Shown: one piece after another, positions 40,049-53,688 of the stretch
How the letters are laid out: each line of letters opens with the position of its first letter
Numbering within the stretch: the first letter of the stretch is position 1
From: an uncultured Phycisphaerales bacterium
Lineage (GTDB): Bacteria; Planctomycetota; Phycisphaerae; Phycisphaerales; UBA1924
Assembly: GCA_937995595.1 (NCBI GenBank)
Contig: CALKJW010000020.1
Coordinates: 47,096 to 111,095, forward strand
Length of the DNA: 64,000 nucleotides
Direction: 5' to 3'
Program-made: the position numbers and the translations under genes
The notes under the pieces: model-generated
Databases searched by the model: none
The model's input: only the letters and a program-made list of their open reading frames with translations
What the model was told of the DNA's origin: nothing

Positions 40049-40774
40049 ATGTCGGTCCGCGCCCAAACGGAAGCGTTGTTTGTCTCGGATGGCGGTCTCG
40101 GCTCGCTTGCTGCGCTGTGGCGCGAGCGTGCGACGTGGCCGCGTGAACGCGGCGTGCCGGACATACGGTCCGATCTTCGCGCAGTGATCCGCGGCGAACC
40201 GCCGCGCGGGAGCGCGGTGCTGTGCATCGCGCCCACGGGCACCCCGGGGGCCGCGGCGGCCGCGCGGCAGGCGGACCTGTCGGGCCTGCTGGTGGTTCAG
40301 TCGGACGAGTGCGGTCAGGTTGAGTCCCTCTCCAGCGTTGCACTGCTGAGGGCTGCGGACGTGGCTGTGGCGCGCGGGCTGTCTCGCATTGTCTGGCCTG
40401 TCCACCTTGGGGGTGGATCATCGAGCGAGCCTATGACGACGGCGGCAGACCGGGCCGCGCAGGTTGCCCAACTTGCCCTGCTTGACCTGCCGCGTGCGGG
40501 CGGGCCGCGGACGTTGGAGATTGAGACGCCGGTGCTGGAACTATCCGATGCGCAGGTGCTGGAACTCGCGCTGGACCTCGACGCGCCGCTGCCGCGGCCG
40601 CTTGGTGGCGCGCAGGGCTTTCACACCGCGGGGGGCGCGTGCTGGTGGTGCGACCGAACGCCGCGGCCGGGGACGGAGGGAACGATGTGCGGCTCGTGCA
40701 CGGCGTGCCGGCGGTGGGGGCGAGCGTGGGCGGCGACGGATCCGGCGGGATTGATGCGTGTCGGCGCGACGTGA
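40049..40774 (+). CDS. QueC-like (7-cyano-7-deazaguanine synthase-like) protein with altered PP-loop
   Basis: C-term IETPVLELSDAQVLELALDLDAPL...CWWCDRTPRPGTEGTMCGSCTACRRWGRAW resembles the QueC Cys cluster; N-term VSDGGLGSLAAL resembles a degraded SGGxDS. Confidence 0.5.
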   Translation: MSVRAQTEALFVSDGGLGSLAALWRERATWPRERGVPDIRSDLRAVIRGEPPRGSAVLCIAPTGTPGAAAAARQADLSGLLVVQSDECGQVESLSSVALLRAADVAVARGLSRIVWPVHLGGGSSSEPMTTAADRAAQVAQLALLDLPRAGGPRTLEIETPVLELSDAQVLELALDLDAPLPRPLGGAQGFHTAGGACWWCDRTPRPGTEGTMCGSCTACRRWGRAWAATDPAGLMRVGAT

Positions 40775-40820
40775 CGGCGCGTGCGGGAATAGGATCGGCC
40801 CGCAATCGGAGTGCAACAGC

Positions 40821-42101
40821 GTGACCACGGTTGTCCAGAAGTTCGGGGGTTCGAGCGTCGCCGACGCCGCGAAGATCAAGCACTGCGCGACGCGCGTGGC
40901 GGATGCGGTGCGCGCGGGCAAACGCGTGGCGGTGGTGGTCTCGGCGATGGGGGACACGACCGACGACCTGATCGAACTGGCCGCACAGTTGACGCAGACG
41001 CCCGACCGTCGCGAGATGGACCAGTTGCTCGCGACGGGCGAGCAGGTCAGCATCGCGCTGGTGGCGATGGCGCTGCAGTCGATGGGCGTTCCGGCGGTGA
41101 GCCTGACGGGCGCGCAGTGCGGCATCCGGACGGACGGTGTTCACTCGCGCGCTCGGATCGCCGGGATCGACAGCCGGCGCGTGGTGCACGAGTTCGAGCG
41201 GCTCCGCGTGCCGGTGGTCGCGGGCTTTCAGGGCGTGCATCTCTCGGCGGATACAGGATTTGCCGAGACCACGACGCTCGGTCGCGGCGGGTCGGACACG
41301 ACCGCCGTGGCGCTGGCGGCCGCGCTGGGGGCCGACGAGTGCGAGATCTACACGGACGTGGACGGGGTGTACACGGCGGACCCGCGCGTCGTCGAGGACG
41401 CGCGGCTGCTGGACCGCATCTCGTACGAAGAGATGATGGAAGCGGCGTCGCAGGGGGCCCGGGTGATGCACTTGCGCGCGGTCGAACTGGGGAGAAAGTC
41501 GGGCGTTCCGATCCGCGTGCTGCACGCGATGCGGCACGGGCCGGGCACGCTCATCTGTGAAGCGAGAAACGTCATGGAAACTCAGCAGGCCGTCACGACC
41601 GTCGCCCTCAAGACCGACATCGGGCGCGTCACCATCGCCGGGCTGCCCAACCGGCCCGGCGTGCAGCGCGACATCTTCGAGCGCATCGGCGCGGCGGGGA
41701 TCAGCGTCGACGACATCATCCAGAACGACGCGGAGGACGGCGCGGGGACGTGCACGATCGTCTTCACCGTCGACAAGACGGATCTCGCGGAGGTTCGTCA
41801 GATCGTCAACGCCGCGGTCGCGGCGATCGGGCAGGGGACGGTCCACGAGGACCTCGGGCTCTCGAAGGTCTCGGCCGTCGGCGTGGGGATGCAGAGCCAG
41901 CCGGGCGTCGCGGCCAGGATGTTCCAGGCGCTGGCGGACGCGGGCATCCGCATCGCCAACATCACGACCAGCGAGATCAAGATCTCGTGCCTGGTGGACG
42001 AGGCCGACGGCAAGGCGGGGCTTCGCGCGGTGCACGCGGCGTTCAACCTCGGGCAGACGGTCGTGCCGTCGCGCAACGGTGCCGTCACAGCGACGGCGTA
42101 G
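40821..42101 (+). CDS. lysC: Aspartate kinase with tandem ACT domains
   Basis: VVQKFGGSSVADAAKI; FQGVHLSADTGFAETTTLGRGGSDTTAVALAAALGADECEIYTDVDGVYTADPRVV; GTG start. Confidence 0.95.
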   Translation: MTTVVQKFGGSSVADAAKIKHCATRVADAVRAGKRVAVVVSAMGDTTDDLIELAAQLTQTPDRREMDQLLATGEQVSIALVAMALQSMGVPAVSLTGAQCGIRTDGVHSRARIAGIDSRRVVHEFERLRVPVVAGFQGVHLSADTGFAETTTLGRGGSDTTAVALAAALGADECEIYTDVDGVYTADPRVVEDARLLDRISYEEMMEAASQGARVMHLRAVELGRKSGVPIRVLHAMRHGPGTLICEARNVMETQQAVTTVALKTDIGRVTIAGLPNRPGVQRDIFERIGAAGISVDDIIQNDAEDGAGTCTIVFTVDKTDLAEVRQIVNAAVAAIGQGTVHEDLGLSKVSAVGVGMQSQPGVAARMFQALADAGIRIANITTSEIKISCLVDEADGKAGLRAVHAAFNLGQTVVPSRNGAVTATA

Positions 42102-42120
42102 GCAGCGGTCCTCCGCTGCC
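42101..42120. terminator. Hairpin between convergent lysC and phosphatase genes
   Basis: 8-bp stem GGCAGCGG-TCCT-CCGCTGCC; no strong U-tract. Confidence 0.45.
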
Positions 42121-42127
42121 GCCGTGT

Positions 42128-43132
42128 TCAGCCGTCACGCTCGGGTTTGGACGCTCTGGGGCCACCGAAGAATGTCCCCGCGATGACCTCGCGCCGAACC
42201 TGCGGCCACGATGCGACCGTGCCGCGGTCGACCAGCGAGCGAGCGAACTGCGACAGGATCCGCCAGAGCGCGAACAGGTCGAGCGCGAGGGATCGCCGCG
42301 GGGCGAGCGCGTTGGGACGGATCAGCACGGCCGTCACGTCGTCGTCAAACTCGGGGAGCGTATCGGGCGATCGCTGGTCGCCGCGCCAGGCCGCGACGGC
42401 GGAGAGAAGATCGCGGATGAGTCGCTCCGGTCGCGAGGGGTCGAGCGACTCGACGAGGCGCAGCAGCCCGTGCTCGCCGAGTTGTTCCCCGCCCGCGCGG
42501 CGTGCCTCGAGCAGTGAATCGGTATAGAAGAGCACAAGGTCTCCCGCACGGAGGCGGGCCACCGTCTGCGGGTGCGCCGCCTCGACGCCGATGCCCAGCG
42601 GGAGGTTGCTCGCGCCCGACGGCCTCGCCGCCTCTGCGGGCAGCAGGATCTCCCATCGCCCGCCCGCCGCGGCGAACTTCAGCGGTCGAGGGTGGCCCGC
42701 GTTGCAGACGGTCAACTCGGCGGTGGGGGACCAGTACGTCGCGATGACGGCGGTGGCGAAGCGGCCGGCGTGGCGCGCGTCGGCCTCGGCCAGTTCGCCG
42801 AATCGAAGGTCGATCTCGCGCACCACGCGCTCCTGGTCGAGGTAGTTCGAGAAACGGCCGAGGAGGCAACGCAGTTCGGCGGCGGTGTCGGCGACCTTCT
42901 CACCGTGGCCGGAAACGTCGGCCACGACGATGCGTGTAAGGCGTCCGGTCGCGCAACAGGTCACGTAGTGGATGTCGCCGCCGCGAGAGAGGTCATCCGC
43001 CGCGGCCCGATGCGCCGTGCCGACATACGGCCGGCTGTAGACCCACGCGTCGAGACCGGGCATGACGACACCGCTGTCGGCCGCGCGGTTCCCGCCCCAG
43101 ACCTCCATGCACTGCAGCGTGTGCTCGGGCAT
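42128..43132 (-). CDS. PP2C-type (SpoIIE/RsbU family) serine phosphatase
   Basis: DDLSRGGDIHYVTCCATGRLTRIVVADVSGHGEKVADTAAELR...CNAGHPRPLKF...LVLFYTDSLLEAR. Confidence 0.85.
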   Translation of the reverse strand: MPEHTLQCMEVWGGNRAADSGVVMPGLDAWVYSRPYVGTAHRAAADDLSRGGDIHYVTCCATGRLTRIVVADVSGHGEKVADTAAELRCLLGRFSNYLDQERVVREIDLRFGELAEADARHAGRFATAVIATYWSPTAELTVCNAGHPRPLKFAAAGGRWEILLPAEAARPSGASNLPLGIGVEAAHPQTVARLRAGDLVLFYTDSLLEARRAGGEQLGEHGLLRLVESLDPSRPERLIRDLLSAVAAWRGDQRSPDTLPEFDDDVTAVLIRPNALAPRRSLALDLFALWRILSQFARSLVDRGTVASWPQVRREVIAGTFFGGPRASKPERDG

Positions 43133-43640
43133 CCGGGGAACAGAGTAGGGGGCCAACGGTCTGCAAAACCATCACCCCGGCGCCACGTTGTGGGAGCCGG
43201 GGTCATGGCGGATGGATTCTGATTCGTGCTGCCCGCGAACTCAGTGCGACTGCACAAGCGGGCCGCGCGCAAGCAGGAGCGAGCCGAGGCTCAGCAGCGC
43301 CGCGGTGCCGGGAGCGGAACTCGGGACGCAGGCGCTGCACAGCGCCGCCACCATGGATACGCCGCAGAGTGCGGCGGAGAAGAACGGGCTGGGCAGGTGC
43401 CTCGTCATATCTTGGATTGCGAATCGAAGGGGCGCCGCTTGCAAACAGCGGGGTTGAACGCCGGGCTTGGACACACTACCCCACGCAGCGCAGAAGGCCA
43501 TTGCCTACCGCCTTGGCCCAACGGACACACGGCGGTCGGGCGGGCTCGGCAAGAGGGGCAATACGTGCCGGTCCGAAAACTGCGCGCGGCTTCCGGCCCG
43601 CCGCGTGCACGGCCGCATCGGAGCATGTCCGGTGGGGGGG

Positions 43641-44810
43641 TCAGAAGGAGAGAATCTGATCGAGCAACTGCGGCACACCCTGGCCGCGGGTTGCGACCGT
43701 TTCGAATACGGGTCGCTTGCCGGCGACGTCCCGCAGATCGCGGACCAGTTCGTTCTCTCCGGGGTGGTCGGCCTTGTTGCAGACGAAGACGTCGGCGATC
43801 TCGAGGATGCCGGCCTTGTCCATCTGCACGGCGTCGCCCATGCCGGGCGTGAGGACGACGACGGTGCGGTCGACGTGCTGGCGGATCTTGGTCTCGTTCT
43901 GGCCCGCGCCGACGGTCTCGATGAACAGCGTGTCGTAGACCCGCGCGGGGTCGGCCTCGGCCCCGCCGATGAGTTCGACGATCTCGTTCACGGCGCGGTA
44001 ATCCTCGCCGCTGATGGCCAGCGAGCGGTAGTACACCGACTCGTCGAGGTTGTTGAAGTCCACGCGGAGACGGTCGCCGAGCAGCGCGCCGCTGGTGATC
44101 GGGCTCATGGGGTCGAACGCCAGCACGGCGCAGCGGCCCATCGACGGTTTTTCCTTGGCGCGACGGGTGTACTCGCCGACGAGTTGGGCCACCAGCGTGC
44201 TCTTGCCCGCGCCGGGCGAGCCGGTGATGCCGACCACGCGCCTGGGCCGGCGACGTTTGGCGTCGGCCCGGGCGGCGGCGCGGCCGGAGTGAATCAACGA
44301 GATGTCGCGGGCGAGTTGCGCGGCCGGAGCCGAGTGCCCGCCCACCCGCGGCTGATACGGCCGCACCGCGCCGCGAACGGCCCCGACGATCTCGAGCAGG
44401 CCGGTGCCGGTCGTGAAGCACCGGGCCACGCCCTGCGCGGCCAGTTGCGGCAGGTCTTCCTGCGGCAGGATCCCGCCCATGTAGACGGGGATGTCCGGGC
44501 GGCCGAGTTCGCGGAGCGACTCGATCAACTTCGGCCCCAGGACCAGGTGCGAGTTGGACATCATCGACGCCGCGATGACGTCGACGTCCTCGTCGCGAGC
44601 CGAGATGGCCAGCGAGCGCGGCGTCTGCCACAGTCCGGAGTAGATGACGTGCACGCCCGAATCGCGGAGCGCGCGGGCGATGACCTTGACGCCGCGGTCG
44701 TGGCCGTCGAGGCCCATCTTGCCCAGCAGGACGCGCGGGCGGTGGTCGAGGTCGGCGCAGCGGTCGAGTTTCTCGAACTCGGTGGTGGCGGTGGTGATCG
44801 CTTTGGCCAT
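43641..44810 (-). CDS. Cobalamin (B12)-binding domain fused to MeaB/ArgK-family G-protein chaperone
   Basis: RVLLGKMGLDGHDRGVKVIARALRDSG (DxHxxG B12 motif) + GITGSPGAGKSTLVAQLV...LAFDPMSPITSGALLGDRLR. Confidence 0.88.
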   Translation of the reverse strand: MAKAITTATTEFEKLDRCADLDHRPRVLLGKMGLDGHDRGVKVIARALRDSGVHVIYSGLWQTPRSLAISARDEDVDVIAASMMSNSHLVLGPKLIESLRELGRPDIPVYMGGILPQEDLPQLAAQGVARCFTTGTGLLEIVGAVRGAVRPYQPRVGGHSAPAAQLARDISLIHSGRAAARADAKRRRPRRVVGITGSPGAGKSTLVAQLVGEYTRRAKEKPSMGRCAVLAFDPMSPITSGALLGDRLRVDFNNLDESVYYRSLAISGEDYRAVNEIVELIGGAEADPARVYDTLFIETVGAGQNETKIRQHVDRTVVVLTPGMGDAVQMDKAGILEIADVFVCNKADHPGENELVRDLRDVAGKRPVFETVATRGQGVPQLLDQILSF

Positions 44811-44850
44811 GCGGACAAAGCGTAGGGGCGGGCGTTGAGGCCGGCGCGGC

Positions 44851-46560
<1,710 letters not shown>

Positions 46561-46691
46561 GGCGGAAACCTCTCACGGTCGCACGCACACGAGCGTCGTG
46601 CGGTTGCGGCGGCGCGACCTGCGCAAGTGTCCGGACCCGTTTCTCCCGCGTCAAGTGCGGCGCGCGAACAAGCGACCGCCCGTCCGCCTCC

Positions 46692-48296
46692 CTAGAATTG
46701 CAACCGGAACTCGCCGCACGTGATCAGGCGTTCGACCCGCGCGATGTCGGGCGCCGGCGGGCGGTCGGCGGTGAGACGCGGCACGACGGCGCGCACCGCG
46801 TCGTGCACGCGCTCGACCGCGGGGCCGCTGCGGAGCGGCCGGTGATGGTCGAGCGCCTCGGCCCCGCAGATGAGTTCGATGGCGACGACCGAGCCGGCCA
46901 GTTGCAGAGCACGGCGCGCCTTGGCCGCGCCGCGCGGTCCGAACGAGTTGTAGTCCTCCATCCCCGCGCTGGTGCTCAGGTTGGCCACGCTGGCCGGGGC
47001 GGCAAGGCCGATCAACTCGTTGCAGCACGCCGCGGCGGTGTACTGGGCGATCATCAGACCCGAGTGCAGGCCGGGGCCGGGCGAGAGGTAGGGGGGCAGT
47101 TTCGCCTCCGGGTCGAAGGCCGAGAGCATGTGGTAGACGCGGCGTTCGGCGATGCCCGCGACGTGGCAGATGCTGATGGCCAGCAGGTCCAGCGCGATGG
47201 CCAGCGGCATGCCGTGAAAGTTGCCCGCCGAGACGATCTGCGGCGCGCGGTCGGCCGTTGCGCCGGCAAAGACCAGCGGGTTGTCGGTCACCGCGCCCAG
47301 TTCGCGCTCGACCGCGCCGCGGACGTGCTCGAAGGCGTCCCACGCCGCGCCGAGCACCTGCGGCACGCAGCGGAGCGAGTAGGGGTCCTGCACGCGCGGG
47401 TCGTTGAGCGCGTGCGAGGGAATGATCTGGCTGTCTTCGAGCATGGAACGGACCGCCGCGGCGACGCGCTTCTGCCCCGGCTGGCAGCGCGCCTCGTGGA
47501 CGCGCGGGTCGAGAAACGCGTCGGTCGCGCGGCAGGCGTCGATGGACATCGCCGCGGCGGCGAGCGCCGCGGCGAACAGCCGCTGGAAGTCCTGCACGAG
47601 CAACACACCCTGCGCGGCCATGAGGTGCGTGCCGTTGATGAGCGCCAGGCCCTCCTTGGCCTCCAGCGCCAGCGGCGCCACGCCCGCGGCCGCCAGCGCT
47701 TCGGCACCGGAGACGGTGCGGCCGTTGACGTGCGCTTCGCCTTCGCCGATCAGCACCAGCGCGACGTGCGCAAGCGGCGCAAGGTCGCCCGATGCGCCGC
47801 ACGAGCCGACTCCCGGCACAACCGGCGTCACGTCCGCGTTGAGCAGCGCGACGATCTGCTCGACCACCTGCACCCGGACGCCCGAAAGCCCGCGCGACAG
47901 CGACGCGGCCAGCAGCAGCATCGTGCCGCGCACCACGTCCGGGGGCAGTGGGTCACCGACGCCCGCGGCGTGGCTGCGGACCAGGTTCCGCTGCAGGTCG
48001 CGCAGGTCGGCGTCGCTGATGCGCTGGCGCGAGAACGAGCCGAAGCCGGTGTTCACGCCGTAGTGCGGATCGCCGTCGCTCATCGCCGCGAGCAGCGAGC
48101 GCCGGCCGGCCTCGACCCTGCGCCGCGCCTCGGGCCCGAACTCGACCCGCGCCCCGCGTCGGCAGACCGACTCGACCTGTTCGAGCGAGAGCGGGCCGGA
48201 GTCCAGCACAACCACGGGCGCGGCACTTCCCTCGCCCGATGCGTGCGAAGATTGGTGGGGGGGGCGCGGAGAGTGGAGGGGTTGGGCAGGGAGCAT
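46692..48296 (-). CDS. hutH: Histidine ammonia-lyase
   Basis: GVNTGFGSFSRQRI; MIO motif GSCGASGDLAPLAHVAL; adjacent to hutU. Confidence 0.93.
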   Translation of the reverse strand: MLPAQPLHSPRPPHQSSHASGEGSAAPVVVLDSGPLSLEQVESVCRRGARVEFGPEARRRVEAGRRSLLAAMSDGDPHYGVNTGFGSFSRQRISDADLRDLQRNLVRSHAAGVGDPLPPDVVRGTMLLLAASLSRGLSGVRVQVVEQIVALLNADVTPVVPGVGSCGASGDLAPLAHVALVLIGEGEAHVNGRTVSGAEALAAAGVAPLALEAKEGLALINGTHLMAAQGVLLVQDFQRLFAAALAAAAMSIDACRATDAFLDPRVHEARCQPGQKRVAAAVRSMLEDSQIIPSHALNDPRVQDPYSLRCVPQVLGAAWDAFEHVRGAVERELGAVTDNPLVFAGATADRAPQIVSAGNFHGMPLAIALDLLAISICHVAGIAERRVYHMLSAFDPEAKLPPYLSPGPGLHSGLMIAQYTAAACCNELIGLAAPASVANLSTSAGMEDYNSFGPRGAAKARRALQLAGSVVAIELICGAEALDHHRPLRSGPAVERVHDAVRAVVPRLTADRPPAPDIARVERLITCGEFRLQF

Positions 48297-48437
48297 CGCC
48301 TACATGGTCGCGTGCCGGGGCGCCGAGGGCAAATGCGGCCCGAACACCGCCGCGAGCACGCACGAACCTGCAACCAACGGCGGGCGGATCGGTTGTCGCG
48401 ATCATCCTGATCGCGAATCCTTCCGAAATTGATACGC

Positions 48438-49946
48438 ATGCGTCGCCATCCGCACATGACCGCCGTGCTGCTGCTGCTCGTCGCGTGGGCCGCGCTCCTG
48501 CCCGCGTGCGTGTCGTACCAAGCAGGCGACTTTGACCGCGGGTCGCTGGAACAGGTCGAGCCGATCCCGCCCGAGGCATGGCCGGCCCGCAAGACGGACG
48601 ACTTGGAGCGCATCGCCCGCGACACGCCGTCGCGCATCTACCGCTACGTGCTGGACGGCAGCAAGGCCGAGGACGAACTGGAGCCGCAGTTCCGCGAGGC
48701 GCTCCGCCGCGCCGACGCGCGCATCCCGTACTCCAAGGCGTTCGGGCAGGGCATCATCCGGGTCGTTCGCGGCGGGCCGGGACCGGCGCGGGCGCTCCGT
48801 GCCGAGGACGCGCCGACGGCCGCCGGCACGCACGACGCGAACCAGCCCGCCACGCCGCCGACGCACGCCGACGACCCGGCCCGACCGGGATCTACGGACT
48901 TTCTGCTGCGCGACTTCTTCAGTTCCGTCCGCTTCGTGTCCTACTCCCCGCGCGACGACACGCCGGGCGACCGACGCTACGAGCGGTTCCTGAAGATGAC
49001 CTCGGCCGTGCAGAACAAGTACTTCGCCGAGCGCAAGGCCGGGATCAAGGTCAACGACCCCGAAGTGCTGATGATGCTCGCCGAGGGCACGCGCATCCGG
49101 CTGATCGAGCCGGCCCGCGGCGTGGCCTGCCGGGGCGTTGTCGTGCACATCGCCGGGCTGGGGTCGATCCAGTATGAGGAGCCGGTGCTGAACGAGCTGC
49201 TCGCGCGGGGTTGGGCTGTGCTGCGGATCGCCACGCCGCGCGTGTGGTGGTACGAGGACAGCGAGTTCCGCATGGACGCCCCCGGCGACGTCGAAACGAC
49301 GGCCAAGCGCATCGCCGCGGCGTTTGACGACCTGCTGGCCGAATCGGCCTACGCGGCAGAGGCCGCGCTCGACTGGCTCGCGGCCGAACGCCCCGACCTT
49401 CCGCAGCGCCCGCTGGCCCTGCTCGGTTGCAGCGCCGGCGGTCTGGTCGCGCCGGCGGTGGTCGCCCGGATGCCCGACCGGTTCGACGCGGCGGTGCTGG
49501 TCGGGACCGGCTCAAACCTGCTCCGCATCAGCCAGACCAGCGACCTGACCGACGGCGGCGTGAAACTGCGATGGGGCGCGGACCTTCCCGTCGGGACGCT
49601 GCGGGCACGGCTCTTTGACCGCTACCTTGCGCACTCGGTGCTCGACCCGTACCACACGGCCCGCTTCCTGCGTGACAAGCCGGTGCTGTTCGTGCACGCC
49701 GAGTACGACTCGACCGTGCCCGCCGAATCGTGCCACGAGTTGTACCTGCGGCTGGGCCGGCCCGACCGGATGACGTGGTACGTCGGGCACCGGCTGCTGT
49801 TCTTCACCCTCGGCAACCAGGCGGGGCGCATCGCCGACTGGCTGGACCGGCACGCGACGCCCGCCGCGAACCACGCCTCGGAGCCGGTTCCGACCTCAGC
49901 CTCCCAACCCGACCAAGGGATGGCCGTTGGCGCGAAGGACTCCTGA
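48438..49946 (+). CDS. Alpha/beta hydrolase-like lipoprotein
   Basis: Lipobox-like ALLPACVS; nucleophile elbow ALLGCSAGGLVAPAVVARMP. Confidence 0.7.
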   Translation: MRRHPHMTAVLLLLVAWAALLPACVSYQAGDFDRGSLEQVEPIPPEAWPARKTDDLERIARDTPSRIYRYVLDGSKAEDELEPQFREALRRADARIPYSKAFGQGIIRVVRGGPGPARALRAEDAPTAAGTHDANQPATPPTHADDPARPGSTDFLLRDFFSSVRFVSYSPRDDTPGDRRYERFLKMTSAVQNKYFAERKAGIKVNDPEVLMMLAEGTRIRLIEPARGVACRGVVVHIAGLGSIQYEEPVLNELLARGWAVLRIATPRVWWYEDSEFRMDAPGDVETTAKRIAAAFDDLLAESAYAAEAALDWLAAERPDLPQRPLALLGCSAGGLVAPAVVARMPDRFDAAVLVGTGSNLLRISQTSDLTDGGVKLRWGADLPVGTLRARLFDRYLAHSVLDPYHTARFLRDKPVLFVHAEYDSTVPAESCHELYLRLGRPDRMTWYVGHRLLFFTLGNQAGRIADWLDRHATPAANHASEPVPTSASQPDQGMAVGAKDS

Positions 49947-50060
49947 GACCCCCTTCAACCGGTTGACTCACGGAACTGTCGGGCTTTGCGGTATGCTGTC
50001 CGCTGCGCCGGGAGCGTGCGTGCCGCGACGGACAGGCCGAGGCAACCGAGTTGAGAGTGC

Positions 50061-51410
50061 ATGTTCGCACTGCCGGACAACCCGAGCAACTTCCAACTCT
50101 CGATCCACTTCTTTCTCCAGTTGGCGGTGATCCTGCTTTCGTGCCGGGTCGTCGGATGTCTGGCGCGACGCATCGGTCAGCCGCAGGTCGTGGGCGAGAT
50201 GATCTGCGGCGTGCTGCTCGGGCCGTCGCTGCTCGGGGCCGTGGCGCCGGACCTCAGCCGGGCGTTGTTCCCGCCGCACAGCACGTCGATGACCATCATC
50301 TACATCGGCGCCCAACTCGGCCTGGTGCTGTACATGTTCTGCGTCGGTCTTGAGTTCCGCGGGGACCTGCTGCGGCAGAAGGCACGCAGCGCGGTCTTCG
50401 TGTCGGTTTCCGGGATGGTCGTGCCGTTCGCGCTGGGCGCGGCGATCGCGGTCTGGCTTGCCGACGACACGAGGCTGTTCGCCGAACAAATGACGACGAC
50501 GCAGGGCGTGCTCTTCATGGGCGCGGCGATGTCCATCACGGCGTTCCCGATGCTGGCGCGGATCATCTACGAGGGGGGCCTGAGCAACACGCACCTCGGC
50601 ACCCTCGCGCTGGCCGCGGGATCGTGCGACGACGCGTGCGCGTGGTGCGCTCTGGCGATCGTGGTGGCGTGGTTCAGCGGAGATCCGAATCTGGCGCTGC
50701 TGGCCGTCGGCGGGGGCGTGGCGTACGCGCTGACCGTGCTGCTCGGGCTGCGCCCGTTGCTGGCCCGGCTCGGCGCCGCCGCGGAGAAGACGCGTTCGAT
50801 CTCCCCGACGTCGATGTCGATCGTGATGATCCTCCTGATGGCGTGCGCGTGGATCACCGACGGCGTCGGCATCTACGCGGTGTTCGGCGCGTTCGTCCTC
50901 GGCGCGGCGATGCCGCGCGGCTTCTTCAACAAGGAACTCCGGCGCCTCATCGAGCCGGTGACAACCACGCTGCTTCTGCCCATGTTCTTCGTGTACTCCG
51001 GCCTCAACACCAAGATGGGCCTGGTGGATTCGCCGTTCCTCTGGGGAGTGACCGCCGTCGTGCTGCTCGCGGCGTGCCTGGGCAAGGGCGTGGCGTGCTG
51101 GGCCGCGGCCCGAATCAGCGGCGAGCCGAACCGTGACGCGGTCGCCATCGGCTCTCTCATGAACGCGCGCGGCCTGATGGAGTTGATCCTGCTGAACATC
51201 GGCCTTGAGCGCGGGATCATCACGCCGGGGCTGTTCAGCATCATGGTGTTCATGGCGATCGTGACCACGCTGTCGGCCACCCCGATGTTCGAACTCGTGC
51301 TCGGCCGCAATGGCAGCCCGAAGCGGCTGGCCTACATTGCGGCGAACGAGGCTCGGACCGCGGCGGGACGCGCCGGGCTTGCGACGCCGCCGACGGCCGG
51401 CGCGACCTGA
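50061..51410 (+). CDS. Cation:proton antiporter (CPA2/KefB-like)
   Basis: GQPQVVGEMICGVLLGPSLLGAV; 449-aa polytopic membrane protein. Confidence 0.88.
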   Translation: MFALPDNPSNFQLSIHFFLQLAVILLSCRVVGCLARRIGQPQVVGEMICGVLLGPSLLGAVAPDLSRALFPPHSTSMTIIYIGAQLGLVLYMFCVGLEFRGDLLRQKARSAVFVSVSGMVVPFALGAAIAVWLADDTRLFAEQMTTTQGVLFMGAAMSITAFPMLARIIYEGGLSNTHLGTLALAAGSCDDACAWCALAIVVAWFSGDPNLALLAVGGGVAYALTVLLGLRPLLARLGAAAEKTRSISPTSMSIVMILLMACAWITDGVGIYAVFGAFVLGAAMPRGFFNKELRRLIEPVTTTLLLPMFFVYSGLNTKMGLVDSPFLWGVTAVVLLAACLGKGVACWAAARISGEPNRDAVAIGSLMNARGLMELILLNIGLERGIITPGLFSIMVFMAIVTTLSATPMFELVLGRNGSPKRLAYIAANEARTAAGRAGLATPPTAGAT

Positions 51411-51492
51411 CGAGCGTCTGCCCCCCGCCCCGGATCCGAGGTCCTATAAGGGCAGTTATGTTAAACTCGATGCTCTGCCGAGCCCGGCCCGC

Positions 51493-51700
51493 TCACAGGG
51501 TCAGTTCCATCCAGCGCGTGCCCGGCGTCGGGTCGCGGTTGTACACGGGGATGTCACGGAACCCGAGGCTCTGGTACAGACCCGCCGCCGCGGTCATCGT
51601 CGCGCCGGTGTCGAGCCGCACGGCGCGGTAGTTCAAGGCCCGCGCGGCATCGATGACCGCCATCGCGCGTCCTCGACGGAGCCGCGTGGACTCCCGGCCG
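51493..51700 (-). pseudogene. C-terminal fragment of a GNAT N-acetyltransferase
   Basis: MAVIDAARALNYRAVRLDTGATMTAAAGLYQSLGFRDIPVYNRDPTPGTRWMELTL; N-terminal half missing upstream of proS stop. Confidence 0.5.
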
Positions 51701-53539
<1,839 letters not shown>

Positions 53540-53688
53540 GGGGCGTGAGTGTAGGTGTGGGCGGCTTGCGGGGAACCTCTCGCGCCACGCTCGACGCGGC
53601 GGATCACGGTTCATGGCCGGGACGGCCGTGCCACGCCAACAATCGCCCCTGCCGCGGCGGCACAGTCGCAGGCAAGGATGCCCGCCCT

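Noticed and set aside
51440-51480. Similarity between intergenic GTTATGTTAAACTC and proS GAGTTTTACATAAC (complement)
   Set aside because: Short (about 14 nt, imperfect) AT-rich match; most likely chance.
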